Source: Candidatus Fraserbacteria bacterium RBG_16_55_9
GTDB taxonomy: Bacteria > Bipolaricaulota > Bipolaricaulia > RBG-16-55-9
Length of the DNA: 8,058 nt
Direction of reading: 5' to 3'
NCBI GenBank assembly: GCA_001778455.1
Contig: MFGX01000125.1
Span: forward strand, 6,026 to 14,083
In this document: positions 1 through 5,817 of the stretch, piece after piece
Position numbering within the stretch: position 1 is the first letter of the stretch
Layout of the letters: every line of letters begins with the position of its first letter
The notes under the pieces: generated by a model
What the model was told of the DNA's origin: nothing
Seen by the model: only the letters and a program-made list of their open reading frames with translations
Databases searched by the model: none
Program-made: the position numbers and the translations under genes

Positions 1-1
1 G

Positions 2-448
2 CTGCCTCAACCAACCCGCGTGGTTCTCCTCTCCGCGCGTGGGAAGCTCTTTCGGCAGGCCATGGCCCGAGAGCTTTCGACCGAGGGATCTTTGATTTTA
101 CTCTGCGGTCGCTATCAAGAGATTGATGAGCGGGTCACGACGCTGGCCACCGATGAGATCTCCATTGGCGATTACGTCTTAAGTGGTGGAGAACTGCCTG
201 CACTCGTCGTAACGGAAGCGATCTGTAGGCTGGTCCCGGGCGTGGTCGGAAATCTCGAATCCTTGGAAGCCGATTCATTCGCTGCGCAAGGTCTTCTGGG
301 CCCACCGCAGTATACCCGGCCCCCCGACTTCCGGGGTCTTGCGGTGCCGGATGTGCTGCTCGCCGGCGATCACGCCGCCATCGAACGCTGGCGAGGGGAT
401 CAAGCCATAGAGAAGACGCGCAAGAACCGACCGGATCTACTCAAATAA
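2..448 (+). CDS. trmD: TrmD, tRNA (guanine-37-N1)-methyltransferase, 3' part
   Basis: TrmD transfers a methyl group from S-adenosylmethionine to G37, next to the anticodon, which prevents +1 frameshifting. The window opens inside the gene, so the N-terminal part is missing; the frame is open from base 2. Visible family motifs of the SPOUT knot are LILLCGRY (codons near 92-115), SIGDYVLSGGELPA (near 161-202), DSF and PQYTRP (near 272-327). The Arg of AICRLVPG and the Asp of ADSF match E. coli R154 and D169 (numbering from memory). Two oddities: the usual GRYEGID reads GRYQEID, so the position matching E. coli E116 is Gln (codon 116-118); and the protein ends right after NRPDLLK, whereas many TrmDs carry a further C-terminal helical tail. 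The stop overlaps the start of the next gene by one base (TAATG). Identity is very secure; the effect of the substitutions is unknown. Confidence 0.95.
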   Translation: MPQPTRVVLLSARGKLFRQAMARELSTEGSLILLCGRYQEIDERVTTLATDEISIGDYVLSGGELPALVVTEAICRLVPGVVGNLESLEADSFAAQGLLGPPQYTRPPDFRGLAVPDVLLAGDHAAIERWRGDQAIEKTRKNRPDLLK

Positions 449-1011
449 TGGGGAATCTCTACATTGGCCTGGTGCACTATCCCGTATTCAGTCGTGAGGG
501 TCGGGTCGTGGCCACGGCCATCACGGGGCTCGATATCCATGATTTGGCGCGCAGTGCTCACACGTACGGAGTGGTGCACTACTATGTGATCACGCCGCTG
601 GCATCGCAACGCGAGATTGCCGAGCGAATCCAGCGATACTGGTTAGAACTCAAGGAGTTTGATCCCACTCATCGTACGGAGGCCTTGCAACAAGTGATCA
701 TAGTTGCTACTCTTGGAGACAGCTTACTTCAAGTGACGGCCAAGGAAGGGGTCAGGCCTCTCACAGTAGGAACCTCAGCTCGACATCTAAGCAAAGATCA
801 GATCAGCTATGAGGAGCTGAGGAAGCGCGTCGAGCAAGAGCGTGAGCCTGTGTATCTTATATTCGGCACAGGCTGGGGTCTGGCCAACGAAGTCATCGAG
901 CGAGTCGATGCCCTGTTGCCTCCGATCTTGGGGCCAGGGGAGTACAATCACCTCTCGGTGCGTGCTGCCGCGGCAATCACGCTGGATCGCCTGCGCGGCC
1001 GCCGCGAGTGA
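448..1011 (+). CDS. SPOUT-family RNA methyltransferase (PF09936/COG4752 type)
   Basis: 187-residue protein resembling the SAM-dependent RNA methyltransferase family typified by Thermotoga TM1570, often encoded next to trmD or fused to its C-terminus. Motifs include MGNLYIGLVHYPV at the N-terminus, GLDIHDLARSAHTYG (residues 28-41), the Pro/Gly-rich LIFGTGWGLANEVI (137-150) and YNHLSVRAAAAITLDRL (166-182). The last two are expected to form the trefoil-knot SAM site. The RNA target of this family is not known to me. The ATG shares its A with the trmD stop and has no clear Shine-Dalgarno sequence, so translation is probably coupled to trmD. rplS follows after 16 bp. The family call is confident; a role as a tRNA or rRNA methylase acting alongside TrmD is inference from context. 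Confidence 0.88.
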   Translation: MGNLYIGLVHYPVFSREGRVVATAITGLDIHDLARSAHTYGVVHYYVITPLASQREIAERIQRYWLELKEFDPTHRTEALQQVIIVATLGDSLLQVTAKEGVRPLTVGTSARHLSKDQISYEELRKRVEQEREPVYLIFGTGWGLANEVIERVDALLPPILGPGEYNHLSVRAAAAITLDRLRGRRE

Positions 1012-1014
1012 AAC

Positions 1015-1019
1015 AGGAG
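1015..1019 (+). promoter_or_regulatory. Ribosome binding site of rplS
   Basis: AGGAG lies 8 bases before the ATG at 1028, just after the stop of the preceding methyltransferase gene. It supports ATG 1028 as the rplS start against the longer open frame that extends back into the upstream gene. Confidence 0.8.
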
Positions 1020-1027
1020 CGAAGCCC

Positions 1028-1378
1028 ATGCATCGGAAGATAGTTGCTCTCCAAGAAGAGCTTCACGGGATTAGTTCGACACAGAGGGATAAGTTCCCTG
1101 CGTTTCGTCCGGGGGATCTCATCCGCGTTCATGAACGAATTACAGAAACAACCGGAGAAGAGAGCAAAGAGCGAATTCAGGTCTTCGAGGGGATCGTCCT
1201 ACAAATCCGCGGTCGCGGCGCCTCGAGGATGCTCACCGTGCGTAAGGAGTCATTCGGGATTGGAGTCGAGAAGATCTTCCCGCTGCACTCTCCCAAAGTG
1301 GCTCAGATCGAACTCGTCGAGAAACGACGCGCGCGTCGCGCCCGCTTGTTCTATCTAAGACGCCAGAATACACCATAA
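1028..1378 (+). CDS. rplS: 50S ribosomal protein L19
   Basis: L19 is a large-subunit protein at the 30S-50S interface. The 116-residue product fits the usual length of about 115-120. Diagnostic stretches are FRPGDLIRVHERI (about 26-38), ERIQVFEGIVLQIRGRG (about 47-63), TVRKESFGIGVEKIFPLHSP (about 69-88) and the basic RRARRARLFYLR near the C-terminus. The start is set by AGGAG at 1015-1019 and by the N-terminus of the family. It lies 16 bp after the SPOUT methyltransferase and 10 bp before lepB. trmD-rplS linkage is widespread in bacteria, which makes cotranscription likely. Nothing in it is broken. Confidence 0.97.
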   Translation: MHRKIVALQEELHGISSTQRDKFPAFRPGDLIRVHERITETTGEESKERIQVFEGIVLQIRGRGASRMLTVRKESFGIGVEKIFPLHSPKVAQIELVEKRRARRARLFYLRRQNTP

Positions 1379-1388
1379 AATCGGAGCC

Positions 1389-2180
1389 ATGCCCGAAGAG
1401 CTCGAACGCACACCACCCGAAGAGCAAGAAGCCGTGCCACATCAGGAACAAGGGGCTCTTCCAGAACCTTCGCCAGAGCCTTCTCGCGCAAAGCCTTTTC
1501 TCTCGCGTCTCCTGAACGGACTCCGGATCCCCACCAGCCCCGGAGTCGATTGGACGCTGGATTGGCTGCAAGTGATCCTCATCGCAGGCCTGCTCGCCTG
1601 GGGCACCATGAGCTTCGGCATGGTCCGGATGCGCGTGCCCACGGGTTCCATGATCCCCACGATTCAAGAAGGTGACAGCTTCTTTGTTGACAAATTCTCC
1701 TTTCTCTTGGGCGTTAAGAAACCCCAACCTGGGGACATCATCGTCTTCTGGCACACGGAGAGCGGACGCACGTGCCGCTCAGGATTTCAGCTCGGGCCCT
1801 GGGAGTGGCACTGGGGTGGCCCGAAGCCCTGTCGAGAACGTTACGTGAAACGTCTGATCGCTGTAGGAGGCCAAACGGTCACCATCCGTCAAGGGAAGAT
1901 CAACATTGACGGGCAGTTGCAGACGGACCCAGCTTTCGCCCGCGATTACGTCTGCAGCAATGCCGAGCCCCGGGAGCCCACCTTGCGGTCGCCGGAAGGA
2001 TGCAGCTGGACCGTTCCCGAGGGCCATTACTTCGTTTTGGGAGACAACACCACAAACAGCTCCGACAGTCGCTATTGGGGATTTGCAGATGAAAGAGACT
2101 TCATCGGCGAACCGTTCCTTCGGGTCTGGCCTCTGGCCCATATCGGCTTTATGAACGGGTATCTTGGCAGCCCTCCTTAG
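1389..2180 (+). CDS. lepB: Signal peptidase I (LepB)
   Basis: Membrane-bound Ser/Lys protease that removes signal peptides from exported proteins. Layout of the 263 residues: a cytoplasmic Pro/Glu-rich tail (1-36), one hydrophobic membrane segment (about 57-79), then the catalytic domain outside the cytoplasmic membrane. Box B, PTGSMIPT, carries the nucleophile Ser87; box C is DKFSF (101-105); box D, YVKRLIAVGG, carries the general base Lys154; box E is GDNTTNSSDSRYWG (218-231). Between boxes C and D sits an extra stretch (about 122-150) with Cys129, a WEWHW run and Cys148; Cys189 and Cys205 follow box D. Four cysteines in the exported domain could form disulfides (inference). GGAG at 1383-1386 is only 2 bases from the ATG, so initiation may rely on coupling with rplS. 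A later start would lose only the acidic tail. Confidence 0.95.
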   Translation: MPEELERTPPEEQEAVPHQEQGALPEPSPEPSRAKPFLSRLLNGLRIPTSPGVDWTLDWLQVILIAGLLAWGTMSFGMVRMRVPTGSMIPTIQEGDSFFVDKFSFLLGVKKPQPGDIIVFWHTESGRTCRSGFQLGPWEWHWGGPKPCRERYVKRLIAVGGQTVTIRQGKINIDGQLQTDPAFARDYVCSNAEPREPTLRSPEGCSWTVPEGHYFVLGDNTTNSSDSRYWGFADERDFIGEPFLRVWPLAHIGFMNGYLGSPP

Positions 2181-2229
2181 CACGTCGCCCCACTCACGTC
2201 AGCAATAAGACTCGGTCAAGGGACAAATG

Positions 2230-2251
2230 GCCTTTCCTGGGGAAGGCTTTT
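2230..2251 (+). terminator. Probable intrinsic terminator after lepB
   Basis: The stretch can fold into a 7-bp stem (GCCTTTC at 2230-2236 against GGAAGGC at 2241-2247, with one G-T pair) closed by a CTGG loop and followed directly by TTTT. It begins 50 bp after the lepB stop and would end the trmD-lepB transcript. The T run is short, so strength is uncertain. I saw no convincing promoter in the rest of the 117-bp gap (2181-2297). Confidence 0.5.
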
Positions 2252-2280
2252 CCCTCTATCTTGATCGCGAAGAGACCCTG

Positions 2281-2286
2281 AGGAGG
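2281..2286 (+). promoter_or_regulatory. Ribosome binding site of the SLH protein gene
   Basis: AGGAGG ends 11 bases before the GTG at 2298. The spacing is slightly long but the match is perfect, and no in-frame ATG fits better. It decides for the GTG start, which also gives a well-formed signal peptide. Confidence 0.65.
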
Positions 2287-2297
2287 GTGATACGGTC

Positions 2298-2960
2298 GTG
2301 AGAGGATTAGTGACACGTTGGACATTGTTGGTGTTCGTCCTGTTGCTTACCGGGGCCAGTGCACTGACACGCGCAGACGGCCCCGTCGTGAGCTCCCCTG
2401 GCGTCTTTACGGATGTTCCCGCCAGCCACTGGGCAGCAGAAAACTTGAAGTACCTGCTCGATCGAGGAGTCATTCAGGGCCTACCGAACGGTCAGTTCCA
2501 AGGGGATCGCTCTCCCAGCCGATATGAGGTAGCTACGCTCCTCAGTCGCGCTCTGCACTATGTGGAGAAGGATGGCCCGATCTCACAGCAAATTGCACCC
2601 GACGATCTGAAAGTCTTACAAGACTTGATCTTCAAGATCTCCGATCGACTGCAACAAATCGGCAGCGAAGTGGACGGCATGAAGAACACCAACCCGCAGA
2701 TGGACCCGGACCTGGCCGAGCGCATCAAGAACCTGGAAACGCAATCGAAAGAGATCCAGGACCTTCGCACTCAAGTCCAGCAAGATCAGCAGACGATTCG
2801 CGATCTCAAAAATCAAGTGACGCAGTTCCAGATTAAGGCCTCAACGACTTCGGAAGAGGCAGTAACGCAGATGAATCAGCAGATCTTGGCCAATCGCATC
2901 ATTGGCATCGCCGCGCTCCTGTTTGCGGTAGTCGGGATCGCCCTAGCCACTTTGCGATGA
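2298..2960 (+). CDS. SLH-domain / coiled-coil envelope protein with C-terminal anchor (Omp-alpha-like)
   Basis: 220-residue exported protein. Residues 1-26 form a signal peptide (Arg2, Arg7, then a Leu/Val-rich core, with likely cleavage near ASALTRA). Residues 37-90 form a single SLH domain: FTDVPASHWA, YLLDRGVIQGLPNGQF, then FQGDRSPSRYEVATLL. The G-D/N-R...RYE form resembles the SLH of diderm outer-membrane tethers (OmpM, SomA, SlpA) and is known there to bind secondary cell-wall polymer or modified peptidoglycan. Residues about 104-196 are Gln/Asp/Lys/Leu-rich, helical and coiled-coil-like. Residues 200-218 (IIGIAALLFAVVGIALATL) form a C-terminal hydrophobic anchor. The order matches Thermotoga Omp-alpha, but with a far shorter rod. 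A role linking outer membrane to wall is inference; an inner-membrane anchor with the SLH domain reaching outward is the alternative. The gene appears monocistronic, between a terminator and a convergent clpP. Confidence 0.8.
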   Translation: MRGLVTRWTLLVFVLLLTGASALTRADGPVVSSPGVFTDVPASHWAAENLKYLLDRGVIQGLPNGQFQGDRSPSRYEVATLLSRALHYVEKDGPISQQIAPDDLKVLQDLIFKISDRLQQIGSEVDGMKNTNPQMDPDLAERIKNLETQSKEIQDLRTQVQQDQQTIRDLKNQVTQFQIKASTTSEEAVTQMNQQILANRIIGIAALLFAVVGIALATLR

Positions 2961-2963
2961 GCC

Positions 2964-3578
2964 TTATCGCTTCTGCTGGGTCTTGCGCGAAACGATGATC
3001 TCGTCGATCAGGCCGTATTTGAGGGCCTCTTCCGGATTCATGAAGAAGTCCCGATCGGTATCCTCATTGATCTTCTCCAGGGGTTGCTCTGTATGCGTAG
3101 TGAGGATGTAATTGAGCCGTTCGCGAGCTTTGATCAACTCCATTGCCTGGATTTGGACGTCCACGGCCTGGCCTTGGGCTCCACCCATGGGCTGATGGAG
3201 ATGGATGCGTGAGTTGGGAAGAGCGAGGCGCTTGCCTTTGGTGCCCGCGCAAAGCAGTACCGTCCCCATGCTTGCTGCCTGGCCCACACAGATTGTGGAG
3301 ACGTCACAGCGGACATACTGCATCGTGTCATAGATGGCTAGGCCGGCAGTGATGACGCCTCCAGGGCTGTTAATGAAAATCTTTATGTCCTGTTCAGGAT
3401 TCTTGGCTTCCAAGAAGAGCAACTGAGCTAAAACCAGGTTGGCGGAGTGATCATCAATCGGGCCCTGGAGGAAGACAATTCGATCCTCCAGCAGCCTGGA
3501 ATAGATGTCGTAACTGCGCTCATATTGTCCAGTGCGGTCGATCACAAAGGGAATGAGCTGCTGGCGTGGTCGTTCCAT
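2964..3578 (-). CDS. clpP: ATP-dependent Clp protease proteolytic subunit ClpP
   Basis: Self-compartmentalised serine protease that forms a double heptameric ring and degrades proteins fed by a Clp ATPase in the cytoplasm. The 204-residue product has the full triad: Ser103 in GQAASMG, His128 in IHLHQP and Asp177 in DRDFF. The spacings (25 and 49) equal those of E. coli ClpP. The substrate-binding INSPGG segment (69-74) and the handle region are present, so it should be active. The ATG abuts the tig stop codon without a spare base and is preceded by a perfect AGGAGG, so it is cotranscribed with tig. The usual third member of the cluster, clpX, is absent: the next gene downstream is convergent, with 3 bp between the stops and no terminator visible there. 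Confidence 0.97.
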   Translation of the reverse strand: MERPRQQLIPFVIDRTGQYERSYDIYSRLLEDRIVFLQGPIDDHSANLVLAQLLFLEAKNPEQDIKIFINSPGGVITAGLAIYDTMQYVRCDVSTICVGQAASMGTVLLCAGTKGKRLALPNSRIHLHQPMGGAQGQAVDVQIQAMELIKARERLNYILTTHTEQPLEKINEDTDRDFFMNPEEALKYGLIDEIIVSRKTQQKR

Positions 3579-4817
3579 CTAGTCCTCCTGTTCCTCTGGC
3601 TGCGGATCACGGGCCTTGCCACGCGCCTGCTTGGGTTTGTTCGGAGATCTTTCGATTACCTCTGCCTTCTCGACCAGAAAATCGAGCGCTTGCTGGTTCT
3701 CGCGATCCTGACGGAGCCCCTCTAGCCGGCCCTCGCGTTCCAAGAGCGCTTTGAATTTCACCAGGTTCGTCCCACGACGTTCTGCCTCTTGCTGGATGAG
3801 TTCCTCGAGCTGTTTGTCACTAATCTCGATCTTCTCTTTCTTCTTGATGGCTTGAAGCACCCGATCCCGCTTGAGGCGCTGTTCGATGACCTCCCTTAGC
3901 TTAGCTGACTCCTCCTCCGAGAGCTCACGGCCGCCTTTCCGAAAGACTTCTCGTTCTTCTTTGAGTAGATCATCAACAAGGCGTGCGGGGACCTTCACTT
4001 GGCTCCGCTCTACCACAGCGTCCAAAAGAGCGATCCTAAGCTCTTGCTCGTGATCTTGCTTGTGGCGCTCCTTGAGCTTTTCACGAATATCCTCTTCCAT
4101 GGACTTTGTGTCCTTGTGGCCCAGGGTCTTGGCAAGTTCCTTCCTATCGGGAAGTTCGATGCGCTTGATCCCATCGATGGTGACCTTCAGCTTGCTCCCT
4201 TCTGAAGCGTCGATCTCCAGAGTCTCTCCCGTTCGCTTACCGAGGAGGGACGCTGTCCATCCCTCGGAGCGCGCCTGGATCTCGCGAGTCTGGCCTCCCC
4301 GTTGACGGATCACGATGACGTCATCCGCTTCCACAACGGCTGTGCGTGGCTTGGGCACAAGGGTCGCATGCTCTACTCGAAGCTCTTCTACCACGCGATC
4401 GACCTCTTTGGGGGTGACTCGCCGCTTGGAGGGCGCTTCCACTTTCAGATCGGAGTAATCGGGAACCTCCACTTCAGGAAAGACCTCCACATCGATTTCA
4501 AATCGGAAGGGTTTTCCCGCTTCAAATTCCACGATCCGCGGCTCTGGTCGCGATGCAGGTTCGATCTTATGCTCCGAGAGCGCCTGCGGGAGATATGTCT
4601 CGAGCAACTCTGCTTTGGAATCCTCGTAGAGAAAATCCTTTCCGAAGCGAACCAGAAGAAACGCGCGGGGAATGTGTCCCTTGCGAAATCCCGGGAGCTC
4701 CAGAGTCCGCACCACTCGACGATACATCTCTTCGAGTTTCTGCTCTACTACATCCAGGGGGACCTCCACCTGGATGACACACTGGGTCTTACTCTTCTCT
4801 TGCATTGTGGTTTTCAC
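3579..4817 (-). CDS. tig: Trigger factor, ribosome-associated chaperone (reduced PPIase domain)
   Basis: Trigger factor binds the ribosome near the exit tunnel and shields nascent chains. The 412 residues show an N-terminal ribosome-binding domain (about 10-125) with the signature PGFRKGHIP (42-50), and a long charged helical C-terminal chaperone domain (about 130-155 and 225-390) ending in a hydrophilic tail. The middle PPIase-like part (about 162-222) is only about 60 residues, against about 100 in E. coli. LLGKRTGETLEI and LKVTIDGIKRIELPD align, but the FIPGFE-type segment that lines the FKBP active site is missing, so isomerase activity is doubtful. The start is GTG at 4817: GAGGGG lies 8 bases upstream, whereas ATG at 4805 would sit 20 bases away. 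It leads clpP directly and has its own promoter. Confidence 0.95.
   Translation of the reverse strand: MKTTMQEKSKTQCVIQVEVPLDVVEQKLEEMYRRVVRTLELPGFRKGHIPRAFLLVRFGKDFLYEDSKAELLETYLPQALSEHKIEPASRPEPRIVEFEAGKPFRFEIDVEVFPEVEVPDYSDLKVEAPSKRRVTPKEVDRVVEELRVEHATLVPKPRTAVVEADDVIVIRQRGGQTREIQARSEGWTASLLGKRTGETLEIDASEGSKLKVTIDGIKRIELPDRKELAKTLGHKDTKSMEEDIREKLKERHKQDHEQELRIALLDAVVERSQVKVPARLVDDLLKEEREVFRKGGRELSEEESAKLREVIEQRLKRDRVLQAIKKKEKIEISDKQLEELIQQEAERRGTNLVKFKALLEREGRLEGLRQDRENQQALDFLVEKAEVIERSPNKPKQARGKARDPQPEEQED
3584..3589 (-). promoter_or_regulatory. Ribosome binding site of clpP
   Basis: On the minus strand AGGAGG lies inside the last codons of tig, 5 bases before the clpP ATG. The perfect match next to an abutting stop/start pair suggests strong clpP translation by coupling or reinitiation. 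Confidence 0.85.
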
Positions 4818-4825
4818 GTGCGAAT

Positions 4826-4831
4826 CCCCTC
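4826..4831 (-). promoter_or_regulatory. Ribosome binding site of tig
   Basis: GAGGGG on the minus strand sits 8 bases before the GTG at 4817. It selects this GTG over the in-frame ATG at 4805. Confidence 0.7.
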
Positions 4832-4843
4832 ACTCAGGTGATT

Positions 4844-4872
4844 ATTATACGCCCTGAAACCGATCCGAGCCA
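4844..4872 (-). promoter_or_regulatory. Putative sigma-70-type promoter of tig-clpP
   Basis: The minus strand carries a perfect TATAAT (-10 box, 4849 down to 4844) in the 64-bp gap between panE and tig. At a 17-bp spacing the -35 position reads TGGCTC (4872-4867), a poor match to TTGACA. Transcription would start near 4837, giving a leader of about 20 nt that holds just the ribosome binding site. It suggests tig-clpP is expressed independently of panBE, though read-through from panE is also possible because no terminator is visible between them. Confidence 0.55.
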
Positions 4873-4881
4873 GCAAGGACA

Positions 4882-5811
4882 TCAGCCGCCGGGAAGAGTC
4901 TTACGGACAAGCTGCGTGAGGAAGCGATTGAGCGGCGTGGGAACCCCCAAGCGCTGGCCTTCTCGCGCGATGGCACCGTTGATGTACTCGATCTCTGTTC
5001 TCTTGCTGCGGTGCCTGTCCTGGAGCATCGAGGAGAGATTTTGCGCTGTGGCTTGACAGATGCCCTCCACGCGCTGAAGTGCTTCTTCCGTGGAGAGAAG
5101 GACACCATGAGCGGCCACGACGGGGAGGGTCTCTCTGACCACATCTTCTGTGATGGCTCTCAACGCAGGATCTTCCATCAAAATGCCGTTCCGAATGTCA
5201 AAGAGTGTCGTCAGCGGGTTGATGGCCGCATTGATGAGCAACTTCTCCCACACCCAATGGTGTATTTCCGGTTCGTAGTAGGTTTCTATGCCCGCTTGGT
5301 TGAAGACCTCCACAATCTCGCCAATCTTCTGATGAGTTGAGGAACCCATGGGACTAAGATACCCGAGTCGAGTCGGACCGCGACCGGCCCAGTGAATGAT
5401 CCCGGCTTCGACGAGTGTCGCGCCCTGGGCCGTTACACCTCGTAGAATCTGACCCTTCGGCAGGTAGCGGGCAAGAATCTCTTCTTGGCCAACCCCGTTC
5501 TGCAGGCTGAGCACCCAGCTGCCGCTCCCCACCAGCGGCAACGCATCTTGAATGGCCTGCTCTGTGTCGTACGCCTTGACAAAGATTCCCAGAAGATCTA
5601 TGGCCCCGCGGATCTCCCTGACATCGGAGACGGCGGGAACGGAAATGGTCTGCCGGGCACCCTCCACTTGCAGAGTCAGTCCTCGAGCGCGGATGGCATC
5701 CACATGCTCAACAAGGGAGCAATTATAGAGCCAGACTTGTTGGCCGCTTCGGGCGAGCAATCCTCCGAACAAACTGCCCAGAGCACCTGATCCGATGATG
5801 GCGATTCTCAT
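4882..5811 (-). CDS. panE: 2-dehydropantoate 2-reductase (ketopantoate reductase, PanE/ApbA family)
   Basis: Reduces ketopantoate to pantoate with NADPH in pantothenate/CoA synthesis. The 309-residue product begins with a Rossmann dinucleotide site, GSGALG (7-12). Further family residues are Lys79 (FVKAYDT), Asn105 (LQNGVG), the catalytic Lys190 with Asn194 and Asn198 (WEKLLINAAINPLT) and Glu273 (RTEIEYINGA), matching E. coli K72, N98, K176, N180, N184 and E256 in order. Length is normal. It starts 6 bp after the panB stop with no recognisable Shine-Dalgarno sequence, so it probably depends on translational coupling with panB. Being next to panB supports the pantoate role over that of other ketoacid reductases in this superfamily. 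panC and panD are not in the window. Confidence 0.94.
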   Translation of the reverse strand: MRIAIIGSGALGSLFGGLLARSGQQVWLYNCSLVEHVDAIRARGLTLQVEGARQTISVPAVSDVREIRGAIDLLGIFVKAYDTEQAIQDALPLVGSGSWVLSLQNGVGQEEILARYLPKGQILRGVTAQGATLVEAGIIHWAGRGPTRLGYLSPMGSSTHQKIGEIVEVFNQAGIETYYEPEIHHWVWEKLLINAAINPLTTLFDIRNGILMEDPALRAITEDVVRETLPVVAAHGVLLSTEEALQRVEGICQATAQNLSSMLQDRHRSKRTEIEYINGAIAREGQRLGVPTPLNRFLTQLVRKTLPGG

Positions 5812-5817
5812 ACGCTG

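Noticed and set aside
995..1002. GC-rich palindrome GCGGCCGC near the end of the methyltransferase gene
   Set aside because: It encodes the conserved basic C-terminus (LRGRRE) through GC-rich Arg codons; there is no T run, so it is not a terminator.
842..1027. Long upstream extension of the rplS frame (178-residue version starting at 842)
   Set aside because: It overlaps the well-conserved methyltransferase gene and has no L19-like sequence; the real start has AGGAG at 1015-1019.
1233..1754. Antisense open frame of 173 codons across rplS/lepB
   Set aside because: Composition is a shadow of two conserved + strand genes; it resembles no family I know.
2257..2262. TATCTT as a -10 box for the SLH gene
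   Set aside because: Only 4/6 matches, and no -35-like sequence at a proper distance; it was not strong enough to annotate.
4302..4841. Sense open frame of 179 codons opposite tig
   Set aside because: It is antisense to a conserved gene, with no plausible protein features.
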